This document shows, one piece after another, positions 1 to 11,814 of a stretch of DNA of 64,000 bases (positions within the stretch are counted from its first letter, which is position 1; each line of letters starts with the position of its first letter). This DNA is from Symsagittifera roscoffensis (taxonomy: Eukaryota; Xenacoelomorpha; Acoela; Convolutidae): positions 52,710,938 to 52,774,937 of the forward strand of contig NC_087069.1 of the NCBI RefSeq assembly GCF_963678635.1, written 5' to 3'. The translations under genes were made by a program, and so were the position numbers. The notes under the pieces are model-generated. The model was not told the DNA's origin. It saw only the letters and a program-made list of their open reading frames with translations, and did no database searches.

Positions 1-2660
1 GCAACAAATAGAAAATGCGACAATGAAAAGTGTGATATAACTGTTACTTTAACCAAAAAGAATAACCAACAGACAGGGGAAAACTCTTCTCTGGAATCCT
101 TGATAGCAGACGCCTGCAAGAACAATCACTAATGAAGCACGCATATTTTGGATCAATACACAGTAACATACACACATATATAAAGCTTGACTACAAGATT
201 AACAGAACTTTTGAAGAAATATCACTTTGAGAACATGAAACACTCCATCACTTCTGCGAGCTCGAACAAAAAAAAACACTACAGCAATTAGCATAGGCCT
301 TATCATAAATCCCTAGTGCAGGATGTGTTCTCTCCGGAAACGCTCAAAATTTATAAAACAACCTTTGGTACGAAATTAGTATAAGCGTTATATATTTTTC
401 CAGATAAACGCTGCTCAAAGATTAGCCTTTTTCCTGAAAAACAAAACTCGTTTTGTAGACCGACTTTCACGACGAATTTGTTTATGGAATAACGCCGTCA
501 AATATGGATCAAAAATAGCCCCAACGTGGTACAACTAAACCACAAAGAAGATAAAGAATTATCTCACCATACACTATCGTACACCAATGCTGAATGCTTT
601 CGTGCAAAAGCCCGACACCTAAATATTGACGTAAAATCAATGAAAATTTACGGGAAGTCAGATATACAAATCATAGCAGAAGATAACAATTTTGAGAACT
701 TCGCACCAAAATGGATACAATTCAACGACAAATTTTAGATCGAAACTTAAGATAAATTGACGAAACTTCAGGATTCTCAGATGTTTACGCAAAATTTTTT
801 AGTCGATGTTCAAAGATATTAAGGACTATATCTACCTAAGCGGATAAAATTATCAACCTTAAGCTTTCAATCCTCAAACGCCAATTCTCTGTCACATCAA
901 TCAAAATCAAGGACCTCATCTCCTCTCCCCTACCAAAATTGCATTCCATTTTTTCCATCTATTTTGTCAAATTCATCCCACATGCAATCTGCGAATCCAA
1001 ACAAACTGCTTTTAACACTCGAATTTTTTTAAAAAAAACTACGCATTGCCACTCCAGGCAGATTCCCGGCCATGCTCTACTACAAACTTTTGGCTACCAC
1101 CTTTACCCTCATTCTCTTCCAGTTCCGGTAATCATCCTCTCATCTAACTCATCCTATGCAGATGCTACCTTCATTCTTTCACCAATTTCGAGCCATATTG
1201 ACGACACTCCTAATTATGTAATCGACAATCAGCTTGACACGATTTGAATAACTTTAAGTAACATTAGCAGCTATAACACAATAATAAAACTCCACTCACT
1301 ATAGAACAGTTAAGCCAATCCGCCTCCCCCTCTGATACATCTTCCATTCGCCCCAACCCGAGGTCAACGTTTGGTCATGAAACAAAAATATCCATTTATT
1401 CCTCATAGATACCTAGTCAACCTCTCTTCCACGTAACGAAATCACCGAAGTAATCATGACAGACACATTAATACACTTGAAAACATACTAGAACCCATCC
1501 CAGTTTTCCCAAAAAGCTAATAAGAAGGAACCACAAAACCGAAAAGATATTTATGTAGATGAAATATCTATAGTACCCAAACGCTCTCAGAGCATACTAC
1601 TCAGAAAGTCAAATGCTTAACAGCTATCCACCAGGATACTTATGCAATTCAAATAAAGGATTTTACTAACGTTGGTTTGTCACAGTTACTCAACGCTACC
1701 TTGCACGCAAGTCCAATCAATTCGCTATACCCTACTGCGATCAGTCTATTGATACATGGAAGATTCACCATACAACACCGCCCCTCGCGTATTTTCATAA
1801 CTAACAGAAAATTTTTTTTTTATATTAAACAGTTTTTTTTTCTATTTAGTGTTAATTTTCTGCTTGGTTTGAAAAAAAGATCTGGCGTTAAAAATTTTGT
1901 AGGCATATTAGACAGTCGTAGTAAGAGATGCCAGCTAGACAAAGTTTTTTATAGAAACAAATCCTGGAAAAGCAAAAAAAAATGAAAAAAAAAATTTCAA
2001 AAACTTTGAAGAATTTTTGTGAAATTATTAAGTTTTTGGTTCCCGAAATTAAGCTGAAAACTCCAAAATTGAAATCGCTTGCTTTATTCAAACGATATTT
2101 TTAAACGGTTTTCTCTTGACACTGGGTAATTTTTTTGGAAATTATCTGATGTGGAAAGCCATTATACTAAAAGTAGTCCTCTGTTAAGTTGTTTTCAAAA
2201 ATGACGATCTCAGTTTTTACAGAGAAAGAATCAAAGTTTCTGGCGAATTTTAATTTCTTTTCAGCATCGAAACCACAAAGTTTTCTCCAATGTGTTTTGA
2301 AAACCTTTTTTAGACTCATGCTCTAAATCCATTGTTTTGAAGTATTTTAAAAATGGTTTTGTGTTTTTGTGTATGTAGTTTGTCTTTTTGTCTTATCTCT
2401 TTAGCTAATATTGCTTTGAAAAAAAGTTCAGTGATTTCTGTTTGATTAAAAAACAAGTTTCAACGAGTTGATGTTGATGGTTCAAAAAACTCATTCTGAA
2501 ATTAGAATCTAAAAATGTGATATTTTTAAACTCATTCATACAAACTTCTATTGTCTTGCCTAATTTTATTTTGAAACCAGCTATCAAAACCATGAAAGTT
2601 TAGCGCACAACAAAAACTGTCTTCTTCAGAAAATTTATTGACTGCTCAGCTTTATCAGAA
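1..2660. repeat. Long direct repeat, copy 1 (2.65-kb block)
   Basis: This block matches 7023-9655 in the same orientation at an offset of about 7.02 kb, with scattered substitutions and short indels along its length. The match is already present at the first base of the window, so the left boundary may lie outside. Similarity is lost near 2660, after a shared stretch that includes 'tgaaagtttagcgcacaa' in this copy. I see no terminal inverted repeats, long terminal repeats or poly(A) tail at the visible edge, so whether it is a segmental duplication or two insertions of one element is open. The block holds the relic described at 390-905 and is otherwise AT-rich with no convincing gene. Confidence 0.85.
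390..905 (+). pseudogene. Frameshifted coding relic of unknown family, copy 1
   Basis: Three overlapping plus-strand reading frames give protein-like sequence in succession. A first segment is open to the stop just after 'APTWYN' (near 534). A second runs 526-738 and contains 'VQLNHKEDKELSHH' and ends 'PKWIQFNDKF'. A third begins near 711 with 'MDTIQRQILDRN' and is broken by a TAA at about 773. The succession of frames suggests one ancestral protein disrupted by frameshifts, or exons read without their splicing. A 'tttttccag' acceptor-like string precedes the first segment near 405. Both copies of the long repeat keep it. I do not recognise the family; a transposon-derived protein is a guess based on the duplicated context. 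Confidence 0.35.
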
Positions 2661-2828
2661 ATTGCCAATCTTCTAGACTCCGAAATCAACCTAGCAAAAA
2701 ACCAAGTTTTTATTCCACAATCTAAAAAGTTGATATGATAGAATTACCCGATCAATCTGAAGGAAAAAAACCTGTCTTTCAAAACTTGATACACTTGAAG
2801 CAAACAAAAACTAAATGTTGCATCTAAA
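906..2828. other. AT-rich DNA without a supportable gene
   Basis: Apart from being mostly inside the long direct repeat, this stretch shows only short open frames with no conserved motif, biased composition (long A and T runs) and no RNA gene that I can recognise. Short frames at 939-1247 and 1677-1985 have no protein-like pattern beyond low-complexity Phe/Ile/Lys content and I do not call them. Confidence 0.5.
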
Positions 2829-3280
2829 TGTTTCATCTCGCAAACTTGATTTCTCGAGCTCTATTAATCACAACGCTCTTTTCTTTCACGACAAATCATT
2901 TGCCGCCAGCATTCAAAGGAAAGATAGTTTTTTAATTCCAACCAAACCTACAACTTTAATTCAAAAACTTGCAGGTCCAAAACAAACACCACTTTATTTT
3001 TGAGAACTGAAACAAAATCATCTCATAGTTACAGCCCTTCTCGACACTCCTGAACAAAATGAATAAAACGAGATATATAAATACGCATTTTGCCAAAAAG
3101 AACTGAAACCAATTCGTCTAAAAGAGAATTTATCAACATTTTTTTTTAGCTAAAGCATATTTCATTAAAAATTCTGTTTATTCATCAAAGAAAAACAAGA
3201 AATAGCAACCTAATGTCAAAACCTCGCCCATGCTCACTATTGAACCAGTTGCAACGAATCTAAATCAATTTTGCTTCTTA
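2829..3280. repeat. Short direct repeat (about 450 bp), copy 1
   Basis: Starting at 'tttcatctcgcaaact' this block reappears at 5606-6050 in direct orientation, about 2.78 kb downstream, with a few per cent differences. The match ends near 'gttgcaacgaatct'. It overlaps an open frame at 2815-3003 whose counterpart in the second copy is disrupted. Its edges show no obvious terminal repeats or target duplication. It is probably a fragment of a dispersed repeat family. Confidence 0.8.
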
Positions 3281-3499
3281 AATCCAGTGAGAAAAAAAAA
3301 CTCTAAAGTCAAAACTTGTGATCACAACGCCAGCGCAACCCAAACTACGACCCAAGTAATACCTTAACTGAAGGATAAACTAATTTTTAACAAACATCTA
3401 CTATAATGACAACCAATGGCAAAAAAAAACAACTGATCGACGAATAGTTCGTCCAAGACGAAACAAAAGTTTTACACCAGCAAGAGTCAGTCCCAGTAT

Positions 3500-4020
3500 G
3501 AGGTCACCATCAGAACCATCAACTTCCTCAACGCAGTCATCAGGAGCTATATCAAAAATTCCGACCCTTTCAACCCCGAAATACACCAGATTTCCATTTC
3601 TAGCCCGGCTTCAGCCCAACCGAGAGATAATCCAGTCTATCTCTCAAAACCTTCATAGCTTGTCCCATATTGAGCACCCTATCGTTCTCCACCAAATCCA
3701 GTTAACGACCCATCTGAAACTCCACCAAAAAGCAACCTCGTTCGAAAATGTCTATCTTTTACACCTTCATTACCAAACATACCACAGTTCAATACGTTAA
3801 TACCAATGACTCCACAAATTTTGAATAAGAGATATCAAGAACTGCAATGGGTCATTTTTATAGCACATACCCTATTAGTCAGACAACACTCAGACAGCAC
3901 TTGACTTCACTCAGGTAGCACCTTGAGTTGCACTATACAATGTTTACACGACAAAACCGATTTTCTCCAAGATATCCAAAACCGTAAACTACAACTATTG
4001 GCTCAACGAAATTTATTCTG
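3500..4020 (+). pseudogene. Broken proline/serine-rich coding relic, family unknown
   Basis: One plus-strand frame across this interval is protein-like for about 170 codons with only a few internal stops. Visible segments include 'SSPASAQPRDNPVYLSKPS', then after two stops 'NPVNDPSETPPKSNLVRKC', then 'MTPQILNKRYQELQWVIF', and after a further stop 'KTDFLQDIQNRKLQLLAQ' before the TGA near 4019. A different frame upstream (3378-3650) is also open and rich in Arg, Ser and Pro, so a frameshift may lie near 3500-3600. Proline-rich then hydrophobic then heptad-like composition could fit a retroelement Gag or Env remnant, but no diagnostic motif is present and I do not assign a family. Confidence 0.3.
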
Positions 4021-5605
4021 AAAATTTGAGATAACAATCAAAATAACAAATCAAGCACGTGTTTTTTTTTCACTATATCGAGACATAAAAGTACAATCTC
4101 CAAATCTCCATTTATTTGCACCAATTTTTTACATAAATATGTCAGATTTACCCAGAAATCAAGTGGCTATCTATCTTTCTTTAAGCCCTCTCAGATTTCC
4201 ACTTTTTTAAATTTACATCGTTTGGCGTATTTGGGTTCTCTTGTTTAGGCATATTTAAACTAAAAGCTTTGACATAGTCGATCTAAGTGTTTTTATCTGG
4301 ACAAACAAAGAGTGTAGTACTTTCGAACTGCATAATCAATTATTTAGTCAGTTTAAAAGTGCGAAGAATAACACCACCAAATGTTCCTCTCAGACGCTGG
4401 GTTAACCAATCTTCCTGGCATTATTTCATTTTCAGTGAAAAACAAGGTTGGAATGATCGTAAGCAATTCTGAGTTTAGGATGCCTAGCTTGCAAGGCAGT
4501 TGTAAGTTCGCAGACGCAGACGATGGCTTGTAGAAAAAAAATTTGACAATCTCGGAGTCTTAGGTGAGCCAATTTTGAACTGAAGAAACAAATTGGACAC
4601 GGCTTGAAATATGGCTGGAATAAAGCTCTCCTTACAAAATAAAAAATAGGTTTTTTTTTGCAAAAAGTTGGTTTCGATGTAAAAATTATTAAACTTGTGA
4701 ACAACAGATTCTTGTAAATTGTTGAAAAGGTGATTTTTTTCTTCTTTTGTCTAATTTGCCAAAATCACCAAATATAGGACAGACTTTTCTTTGAAAATTT
4801 TAAAAAATATTACTCAACCTTGACAATGTCTTGCTTGATATAGGAAAATGCTGACAGTTAGGGTATGGGTCTTGTCCCCTTCCGATGAAATATTCAACGT
4901 TATCTCATTATTTGAATCCAGTGGCATTAATTAAATTAAAACTAATTGAAATTAAAGCGGCAAGGCAGGGAAAAAAGCCGAATTTTGTGACAACAAAAAA
5001 TAAAATTATGGTAATTTAACTTTCGAAGAGCTGAGGCTCATTAAAGCCCACCATGGGATCTGTATGACACTCCAAAAGAAATTAAACTATAGATTTGAGG
5101 TTTTGAACCTTGAAGCGATCAATTGAATCCTCAGGAATATCTGAAATTTGACCGGCAAACTCTGACATAACTATAGACAGGAAAAAGAGGTGAACAGTAT
5201 GTTAATAAAATGATAATTCGAGATACATTTCTATAGTTTTTACGAGAGGAATAGACCACCACCTTTTGATCCCTATGATCTCATTTGGAGTGTAAACAGT
5301 CATTCCAGATTTAGTTACAGCCAAATCGATTTAGTCATTTGGGCGCATGATTAACGGCACGAGTGGGCCCGAAAAACAATAGCAATTAGGTTTAGTTAGA
5401 GCCAATTTTCTCAAACCAGAAAAAAAAATTCAGAATTTGATTCCACTTAGATACTAACTATACAGCAATTCACATCATCAAAAACCTAAGCAATTGGCAC
5501 AAATTTAAACAATGTAATTGATATTGTAATTTCACAGCAGGAAAAAATGACTAGAGCACTGATAAAGCTTTGGCTGAGTGAAAGTGAAAGACTAGAGCAC
5601 TGGTG
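4021..5605. other. AT-rich DNA, nothing recognised
   Basis: Only short open frames on either strand, no splice-bounded coding segment, no RNA gene and no repeat with other parts of the window that I could detect. Confidence 0.45.
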
Positions 5606-6050
5606 GTTTCATCTCGCAAACTTCATTTCTCGAGCTCTATTAATCACAAAGTTTTTTTCTTTCACGACAAATCATTTGCCGCCAGCATTCAAGGGAAAGA
5701 TAGTTTTTTAATTCCAAGCAAACTTAAATTTTATTTCAAAAACTTGCAGGTCCAAAACAAACAACACTTTTTTTGAAAACTGAAACAAAATCATTTCATA
5801 GTTACAGCCCTTCTCGACACTCCTGAACAAAATGAACAAAACGAGATATATAAATACGCATTTTGCCAAAAAGAATTGACACAAATTTGTCTAAAATGAG
5901 AATGTATCAACGTTTTTTAAGCTAAAGCTTATTTCATAAAAAATTCTCTTTATTCATCAAAGAAAAACAAGAAATAGCACCTTAATGTCAAAACTTCGCC
6001 CATGCTCACTATTGAACCAGTTGCAACAAATCTGAATCAATTTCATTCTT
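5606..6050. repeat. Short direct repeat (about 450 bp), copy 2
   Basis: Second copy of the block at 2829-3280, in the same orientation. The sequence before it (a repeated 'agtgaaagactagagcactgg' type string at 5550-5604) and after it (T-rich from 6045) is unrelated to the surroundings of the first copy, which fixes the duplication boundaries to within a few bases. Confidence 0.8.
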
Positions 6051-7022
6051 TTTTCAAAAATTTTTTTGAAACTTTTGTACAACTTTTCGTTTTCATTTTT
6101 ACACACATATTTGAATTCTTATTAAACCATTTTTAACTTTTTGAAAACATTTTTCAGGTTTTTGTCCCTTTTTAAATCAAAACTGTCCCTTTCCCAAGAC
6201 CATTTTCTAACCAGGTAGGATGAATTTTAATCTTAATTAACTCCCACTCCAACTTTAAGAAACCAACAAAAACACTAAATAAAAAAATTATAAATCAGGT
6301 TACGCAATCTGAATCAGAACCATAGGCAAAAAAAAACCACATTTGTAATTGCAACATTATATTCAAAAGCTCGCGCTACAAAACTTCCAGGCTGGAAATT
6401 TACCGGAAGTTTTTCTTTTAGGAGAGTTAATTGCTCACACTATCAATCTGGAAAACTTGGGAAAACCTTAGAAAAAAAAGATATTATGAAAATTCCCTAA
6501 ATTTTCACGTTTTTCAAGACTCAAATCGTTAATAATCTCTGAAACATAGTCAAGTTCACACACGACTAGATGACATTCATCCTCGCATTGGTGCTAAAAG
6601 ACAAGTCGTCTATGATCTTCATGACAAAAGTGGATATCTCACAATTGAATCCATCGAACTGTAAAGGCAGCACTAAAACAAAGGATTTCAAGTAAAAAGG
6701 GTTCTTGATTGGAAAATACACCCAAACAAGTTCAACTCACACTAGATTTAAAAGATTACGCAACAAAATATCAAAGCATTCACTTACCATGTGAAAAGAT
6801 GAAGGATATAGAAACGACACCCTAATATCAAGTATATCCAAGAATATGAAAATCAGAAAAGAATTCCTAAAGATACATTCCAGGGATGAAAACAAATTAT
6901 AATGTTTTCAAGTGCACTAAATTCAGAACACGCAGTTAAATAAACAAAACCACCAATCAAACACAAAAATCAATTTTTTTTAACAGTGTACGAAAACAGG
7001 AAAACTAATTATTCATCAAGCC
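6051..7022. other. AT-rich spacer between repeats
   Basis: No gene supported. A short plus-strand open stretch near 6568-6663 ('HPRIGAKRQVVYDLHD') looks protein-like for about 30 codons but is surrounded by stops, so I leave it uncalled. The right edge at 7023 is where the long direct repeat resumes. Confidence 0.4.
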
Positions 7023-9655
7023 GCAACAATTAGAAAATGCGACGATGAAAAGTGTGATATAACTGTTACTTTAACCAAAAAGAATAACCAACAGACAGGG
7101 GAAACTCTTCTCTGGAATCCTGGATAGCAGACGCCTGCAAGAACAATCACTAATGAAGCACGCATATTTTGGATCAAAACACAGTAACATACACACATAT
7201 ATAAAGCTTGACTACAAGATTAACAGAACTTTTGAAGAAATATCACTTTGAAAACATGAAACACTTCATCACTTCTGTGAGCTCGAACGAAAAAAAACAC
7301 TACAGCCATTAGCATTGGCTTTATCATAATTCCCCAGTGCAGGATGTGTTCTCTCCGGAAACGCTCAAAATTTATAAAACAACCTTTGGTACGAAATTAG
7401 TATAAGCGTTATATATTTTTCCAGATAAACGCTGCTCAAAGATTAGCCTTTTTCCTGAAAAACAAAACTCGTTTTGTAGACCGACTTTCACGACGAATTT
7501 GTTTATGGAATAACGCCGTCAAATATGGATCAAAAATAGCCCCAACGTGGTACAACTAAACCACAAAGAAGATAAAGAATTATCTCACCATACACTATAG
7601 TACACCAATGCTGAATGCTTTCGTGAAAAAGCCCGACAACTAAATATTGACGTAAAATCAATGAAAATTTACGGGAAGTCAGATATACAAATCATAGCAG
7701 AAGATAACCATTTTGAGAACTTCGCACCAAAATGGATACAATTCAACGACAATTTTTAGATCGAAACTTAAGAAAAATTGACGAAACTTCAGGATTCTCA
7801 GATGTTTACGCAAAATTTTGTAGTCGATGTTCAAAGATATTAAGGACTATAACTACCTCAGAGGAGAAAATTATCAGCCTTAAGCTTTCAATCCTCAAAC
7901 GCCAATTCTCTGTCACATCAATCAAACTCAAGGACCTCATCTCCTCTCCCTACCACAATTGCATTCCATTTTTTCCATCTATTTTGTCAAATTCATCCCA
8001 CATGCAATCTGCGACTCCACACAAACTGCTTTTAACACTCGAATTTTTTTAAAAAAAAACTACGCATTGCCACTCCAGGCAGATTCCCGGCCATGCTCTA
8101 CTACAAACTTTTGGCTACCACCTTTACCCTCATTCTCTTCCAGTTCCGGTAATCATCCTCTCATCTAACTCATCCTATGCAGATGCTACCTTCATTCTTT
8201 CACCAATTTCGAGCCATATTGACGACACTCCTAATTATGTAATCGACAATCAGCTTGACACGATTTGAATAACTTTAAGTAACATTAGCAGCTATAACAC
8301 AATAATAAAACTCCACTCACTATAGAACAGTTAAACCAATCCGCCCCCCTTCTGATGCATCTTCCATTCGCCCAACCCGAGGTCAACGTTCAGTCATGAA
8401 ACGAAAATACGCATTTATTCCTCATATATACCTAGTCAACCTCTCTTCCACGTCACGAAATCACCGAAGTAATCATGATAGACACATTAATACACTTGAA
8501 AACGTACTAGAACCCATCCCAGTTTTCCCAAAAAACTAAGAAGAAGGAACAACAAAACCGACAAGATAATTATGTAGATGAAAAATCTATAGTCGCCAAA
8601 CGCTCTCGGATCATACTACTCAGAAAGTCAAATGTTTAACAGCTATCCACCAGATTACTTATGCAATTCAAATAAAGGATTTCACTAACGTTGGTTTGTC
8701 ACAGTTACTCAACCGCTACCTTGCACGCAATTCCAATCAATTCGCTATATCCTACTGCGATCAGTCCAATGATACATGGAAGATTCACCATACAACACCG
8801 ACCCTCGCGTAAATTCATAATTAACAGAACAATTTTTTATCATAAACAGTTTTTTTTCTATTTAGTGTTAATTTTCTGCTTGTTTTGAAAAAAGGATCTG
8901 ACGTTACAAAAATTTGTAGGCATATTAGACAGTCTTAGTAAGAGATGCCACCTGTACAAAGTTTTTTATAGAAACAAAATCTGAAAAAGCAAAAAAAATG
9001 AAAAAAAATTTCAAAATTAAGAATTTTTTTGAAATTATTAAGTTTTTGGTTCCCAAAATTAACCTGGAAGCTCCAAAATTGAAATCGCTTTCTTTACTCA
9101 AACCAAATTTTCAAACCGATTTTTCTCGACACTGGGTAAATTGTTTGGAAATTATCTGATGTGGAAAGCCATTATACTAAAAGTAGTCCTCTGTTAAGTT
9201 TTTTCAGAAATGACGATCTCAGTTTTTACAGAGAAAGAATCAAAGTTTGTGGCGAATTTTAATTTCTTTTCAGCATCGAAACCACAAAGTTTTCTCCAAT
9301 GTGTTTTGAAAACCTTTTTTAGACTCATGCTCTAAATCCATTGTTTTGAAGTTTTTTAAAAATGGTTTTGTGTTTTTGTGTTTGTAGTTTGTATTTTTGT
9401 CTTATCTCTTCAGCTAAAATTGCTTTGAAAAAAAGTTCAGTGATTTCTGGTTGATCAAAAAACAAACTTAAAACGAGTTGATGTTGATAGTTGAAATTAG
9501 AATCTAAAAATGTGATATTTTTAAACTCATTCATACAAACTTCTATTATTTCTTGCCTACTTTTGAAACCAGCTATCGAAACCATGAAAGTTTAGCGCAC
9601 ATCAAAAACTGTCTTCTTCAAAAAATATATTTACTGCTCAGCTTATCAGAAAGCA
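7023..9655. repeat. Long direct repeat, copy 2
   Basis: Direct copy of 1-2660. It begins at 'gcaacaattagaaaatgcg' and diverges from copy 1 near 9655, after 'cagcttatcagaaa'. Differences include single-base changes and small indels, for example loss of a stretch near 9490 compared with about 2480-2505. The even spread of differences suggests that the duplication is not very recent and neither copy is under strong selection. Confidence 0.85.
7410..8052 (+). pseudogene. Frameshifted coding relic of unknown family, copy 2
   Basis: This is the counterpart of 390-905. The three successive frames are again present, and the third is longer here: 7732-8052 is open for 106 codons beginning 'MDTIQRQFLDRNLRK', because stops seen in copy 1 (TAA near 773 and after 'TIST') are sense codons here. 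The second-frame segment has a TAG in place of the serine codon of copy 1 near 7599. The two copies therefore carry different disabling changes, as expected for independent decay after duplication. The family is not recognised. Confidence 0.35.
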
Positions 9656-11280
9656 CCAATGGTCATAAGCAAGATAACATGGATTGAGTTCCGAGACCAA
9701 AGTATGTACTGATTCTGCAACAGCCGACTTTTTTTTTACTTGGCCGACTTTTCTTCAAAGACAATTAGCTGTTTTCATTTTTAAAAAAAGTTTCTTTTTC
9801 TTTTCAACCACTGATGTAATTGAACTTTTAAAACTAAGAGATAGGAGTTGTCTAAAAACTGGATCAGATTGAACGGTTAAAAAGCAGCAGAGTTCAGAAG
9901 CTAGAGAACAGCGTATTAAAACCATGAGATCAATTATTTACCATAAATAGAAGAAAAGTGTAAAAAAGTACAAAGAATGGTAAAATCAAATGATTTGGTA
10001 AAAGAAAACGTTCAAACTTATGGCACTTCTTGTGCGCTTGCTCTATTACTGATTTTGTTATGTTTTACATATATTTAAAACAATTGTACAAAAATCTCAG
10101 CTCGGCACAGTTGAGCATCACCAGTCTGAGTTTTAAAGAACACAGTTTTTACAATCAAGTAACTAACCAGTTTTGAAAGAACTTTTCAATAGAGGTGTGT
10201 TAAAAGTACAAAAAGTAGTTAGCGTATTTGTATTATCATGCAAATCAACTAACTCTGATTTGATAAAGTAAAAACTGAAAAGTGCTCACGTTTACTGTAC
10301 GTTTTCTCTATCAGCGATGTGATAAATTTTAAAAGTAAACGTGCCATTTTAGCTTCTTAAAGATAAAACATAGAATAAATTGTTTTTATTCGAGATATCA
10401 AAAAGCGTACTAAACAGTTTTTGTTTCACGAGTTAATATCAAGCTGACATCTGATTTGAAATCTGATTTTATCCCACATCCGCACATCTCGAAGTTGCCA
10501 ACAAAAAACAAGTGAGTTGTAAATTATCTACTTATTTAAAAAAAAAATACGACTGATTAGTTTTGATGCTTGACAAAGAAGTATATTGACAGGGGAAAAG
10601 AAAAATTATCTGTATAACCAAGGAAAACAGCTCCATAAAAATCTGAAACCAGATTTTTGCTAGAATCCAAATGGATAAAGTAAGGAAAACACTTTTATCA
10701 TGGTAGACAGCCCAGAAAGAAGGCTCCAGATGACAGATTTAAAAAAAAATGTTTCGATCAGTTTCAATCCTTGCAAGAAATTGTATACTTTTCTAGACGT
10801 GAGCTCCCAGTTGCGCTAGAATCCACATTAAAGGGTTTCAGACAATTTTGTAGAATTCCAAATGAAAATCCTTCAGAAATGATAGAGCCGCATATCCAAT
10901 CGTTGACCCCGAGGCTCTGATTTTGGGTCGAGAGGACATGAAAACTCCGGAGAGGAAAGCCAAAAAAAATCATTCTTTGTCGAAGTTTTCCAATAAATGC
11001 CATAAATTGGAAATATGCTCTGTAAGTTTTTTGGATAACAAAAAAAAGAGCAACATATTTTTTCTGAAAATTCGTCGCTCTTCTCGATAAAATCCTAAAC
11101 CTTTTCTTAACTTCTTGCCTTCCCTACATGATATGCAGATGGTTCAATTTTGTTCAATTTTGTTTTAGATCGCTAAAGTATCCGTAAATTAGCCCTCAGT
11201 TGGCACTTTTTTACATCTCTAGTGGTGTTGACCGCAAAATTATTGCAAAAACCTAATTGAAAGCCAGTCTGAAAACGCTA
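9656..11280. other. Upstream flank of the TRIM-like gene
   Basis: AT-rich DNA with no gene I can support. Candidate features are weak. A pyrimidine-rich acceptor-like string 'cacttttttacatctctag' ends at 11222, 58 bases before the start codon, and could be a 5' UTR intron acceptor or a trans-splice site. A second one ('caattttgttttag') ends near 11168. An in-frame TAA at 11254-11256 shows that coding does not extend further upstream in this exon. A 79-codon open frame without a start at 10682-10920 is unexplained. Confidence 0.4.
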
Positions 11281-11443
11281 ATGGCTGCATCCAGTTCTTC
11301 GAGATCAGGAGAAAAGAGAGAAGGAGAGAAAGTCGACGTACAGTGTCCAGGATGTGGATCTGAGTTTGACGAGACTGCTTTCGAGCTGTTATGTGGACAT
11401 TGCGTCTGCAAAACTTGTGCATCCAAAGCTGACTCTAAAACAG
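11281..11443 (+). CDS. TRIM-like gene exon 1: start codon and RING finger N-terminal part
   Basis: The ATG at 11281 follows an in-frame TAA at 11254, so it is the natural start in this exon. The exon encodes residues 1-54 plus one base and ends in 'aaaacag' followed by GTAATT, a good donor. A serine/charged leader is followed by RING zinc ligands: C22-x2-C25, C38-G-H40, C43-x2-C46. The last ligand pair comes from exon 2. RING domains of this type normally recruit ubiquitin-conjugating E2 enzymes, so an E3 ligase role is inferred from the family. Splicing to exon 2 keeps the frame (phase 1), which strongly supports the join. The full protein is 687 residues. Confidence 0.8.
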
Positions 11444-11664
11444 GTAATTTTTTTAGATATCTTGTTTAAAGCTCGAAGTAATATGAACAAAACGGATAAG
11501 CGATCTTATATTCATAATTGCATAATTTTTAGTTATGTGATTTGACCAAGGTCAGCGCGCTTATTGCTCGAAAAGTTTATTTGTTTGAAAATAAATATCG
11601 AGCTCCAACTTATGTTTTATTTATCCAACTTATGTTTGTCGAACTATCATAAAAATTGTTTTAG
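11444..11664 (+). other. Intron 1 of TRIM-like gene
   Basis: A 221-bp AT-rich intron starting GTAATT and ending TTTTAG at 11664. It interrupts the RING finger between its third and fourth ligand pairs. Phase 1. Confidence 0.75.
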
Positions 11665-11814
11665 TCAATAAGTGCCCCGTCATGAGTTGTACAAGCCATT
11701 CATTGAAGACGACAGAAGGAAAGAAGCTGCGTTTCGAAGATCTGGCGGAAAGACCATCTAACATGTTGAACAGTTTTGCTATGGTGCCACCACCTCCATA
11801 CAGCTTAGAGTCAG
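11665..11814 (+). CDS. TRIM-like gene exon 2: end of RING and linker
   Basis: The acceptor TTTTAG ends at 11664 and the donor GTAGGC begins at 11815. The exon is 150 bases, so the phase is unchanged. It encodes residues 55-104: the final RING ligand pair (C58 and C63, in 'NKCPVMSC', a C-x4-C spacing instead of the usual C-x2-C), then a linker that includes a proline run (VPPPPYSLES). It is too short to be found by ORF length. Its identity rests on frame continuity with both flanking exons and on completing the zinc-ligand pattern. The unusual last ligand spacing may mean a slightly atypical RING. Confidence 0.7.

Noticed and set aside
1-9655. Long repeat copies as LTRs of one retrotransposon
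   Set aside because: At 2.65 kb with no TG...CA ends, primer-binding site or polypurine tract visible, and no pol-like sequence between them; a block duplication fits as well.
10682-10920. 79-codon plus-strand open frame without ATG upstream of the TRIM-like gene (and 10764-11003 on the minus strand)
   Set aside because: No motif, no duplicated copy and no splice signals in phase with exon 1; length is within chance for this window.
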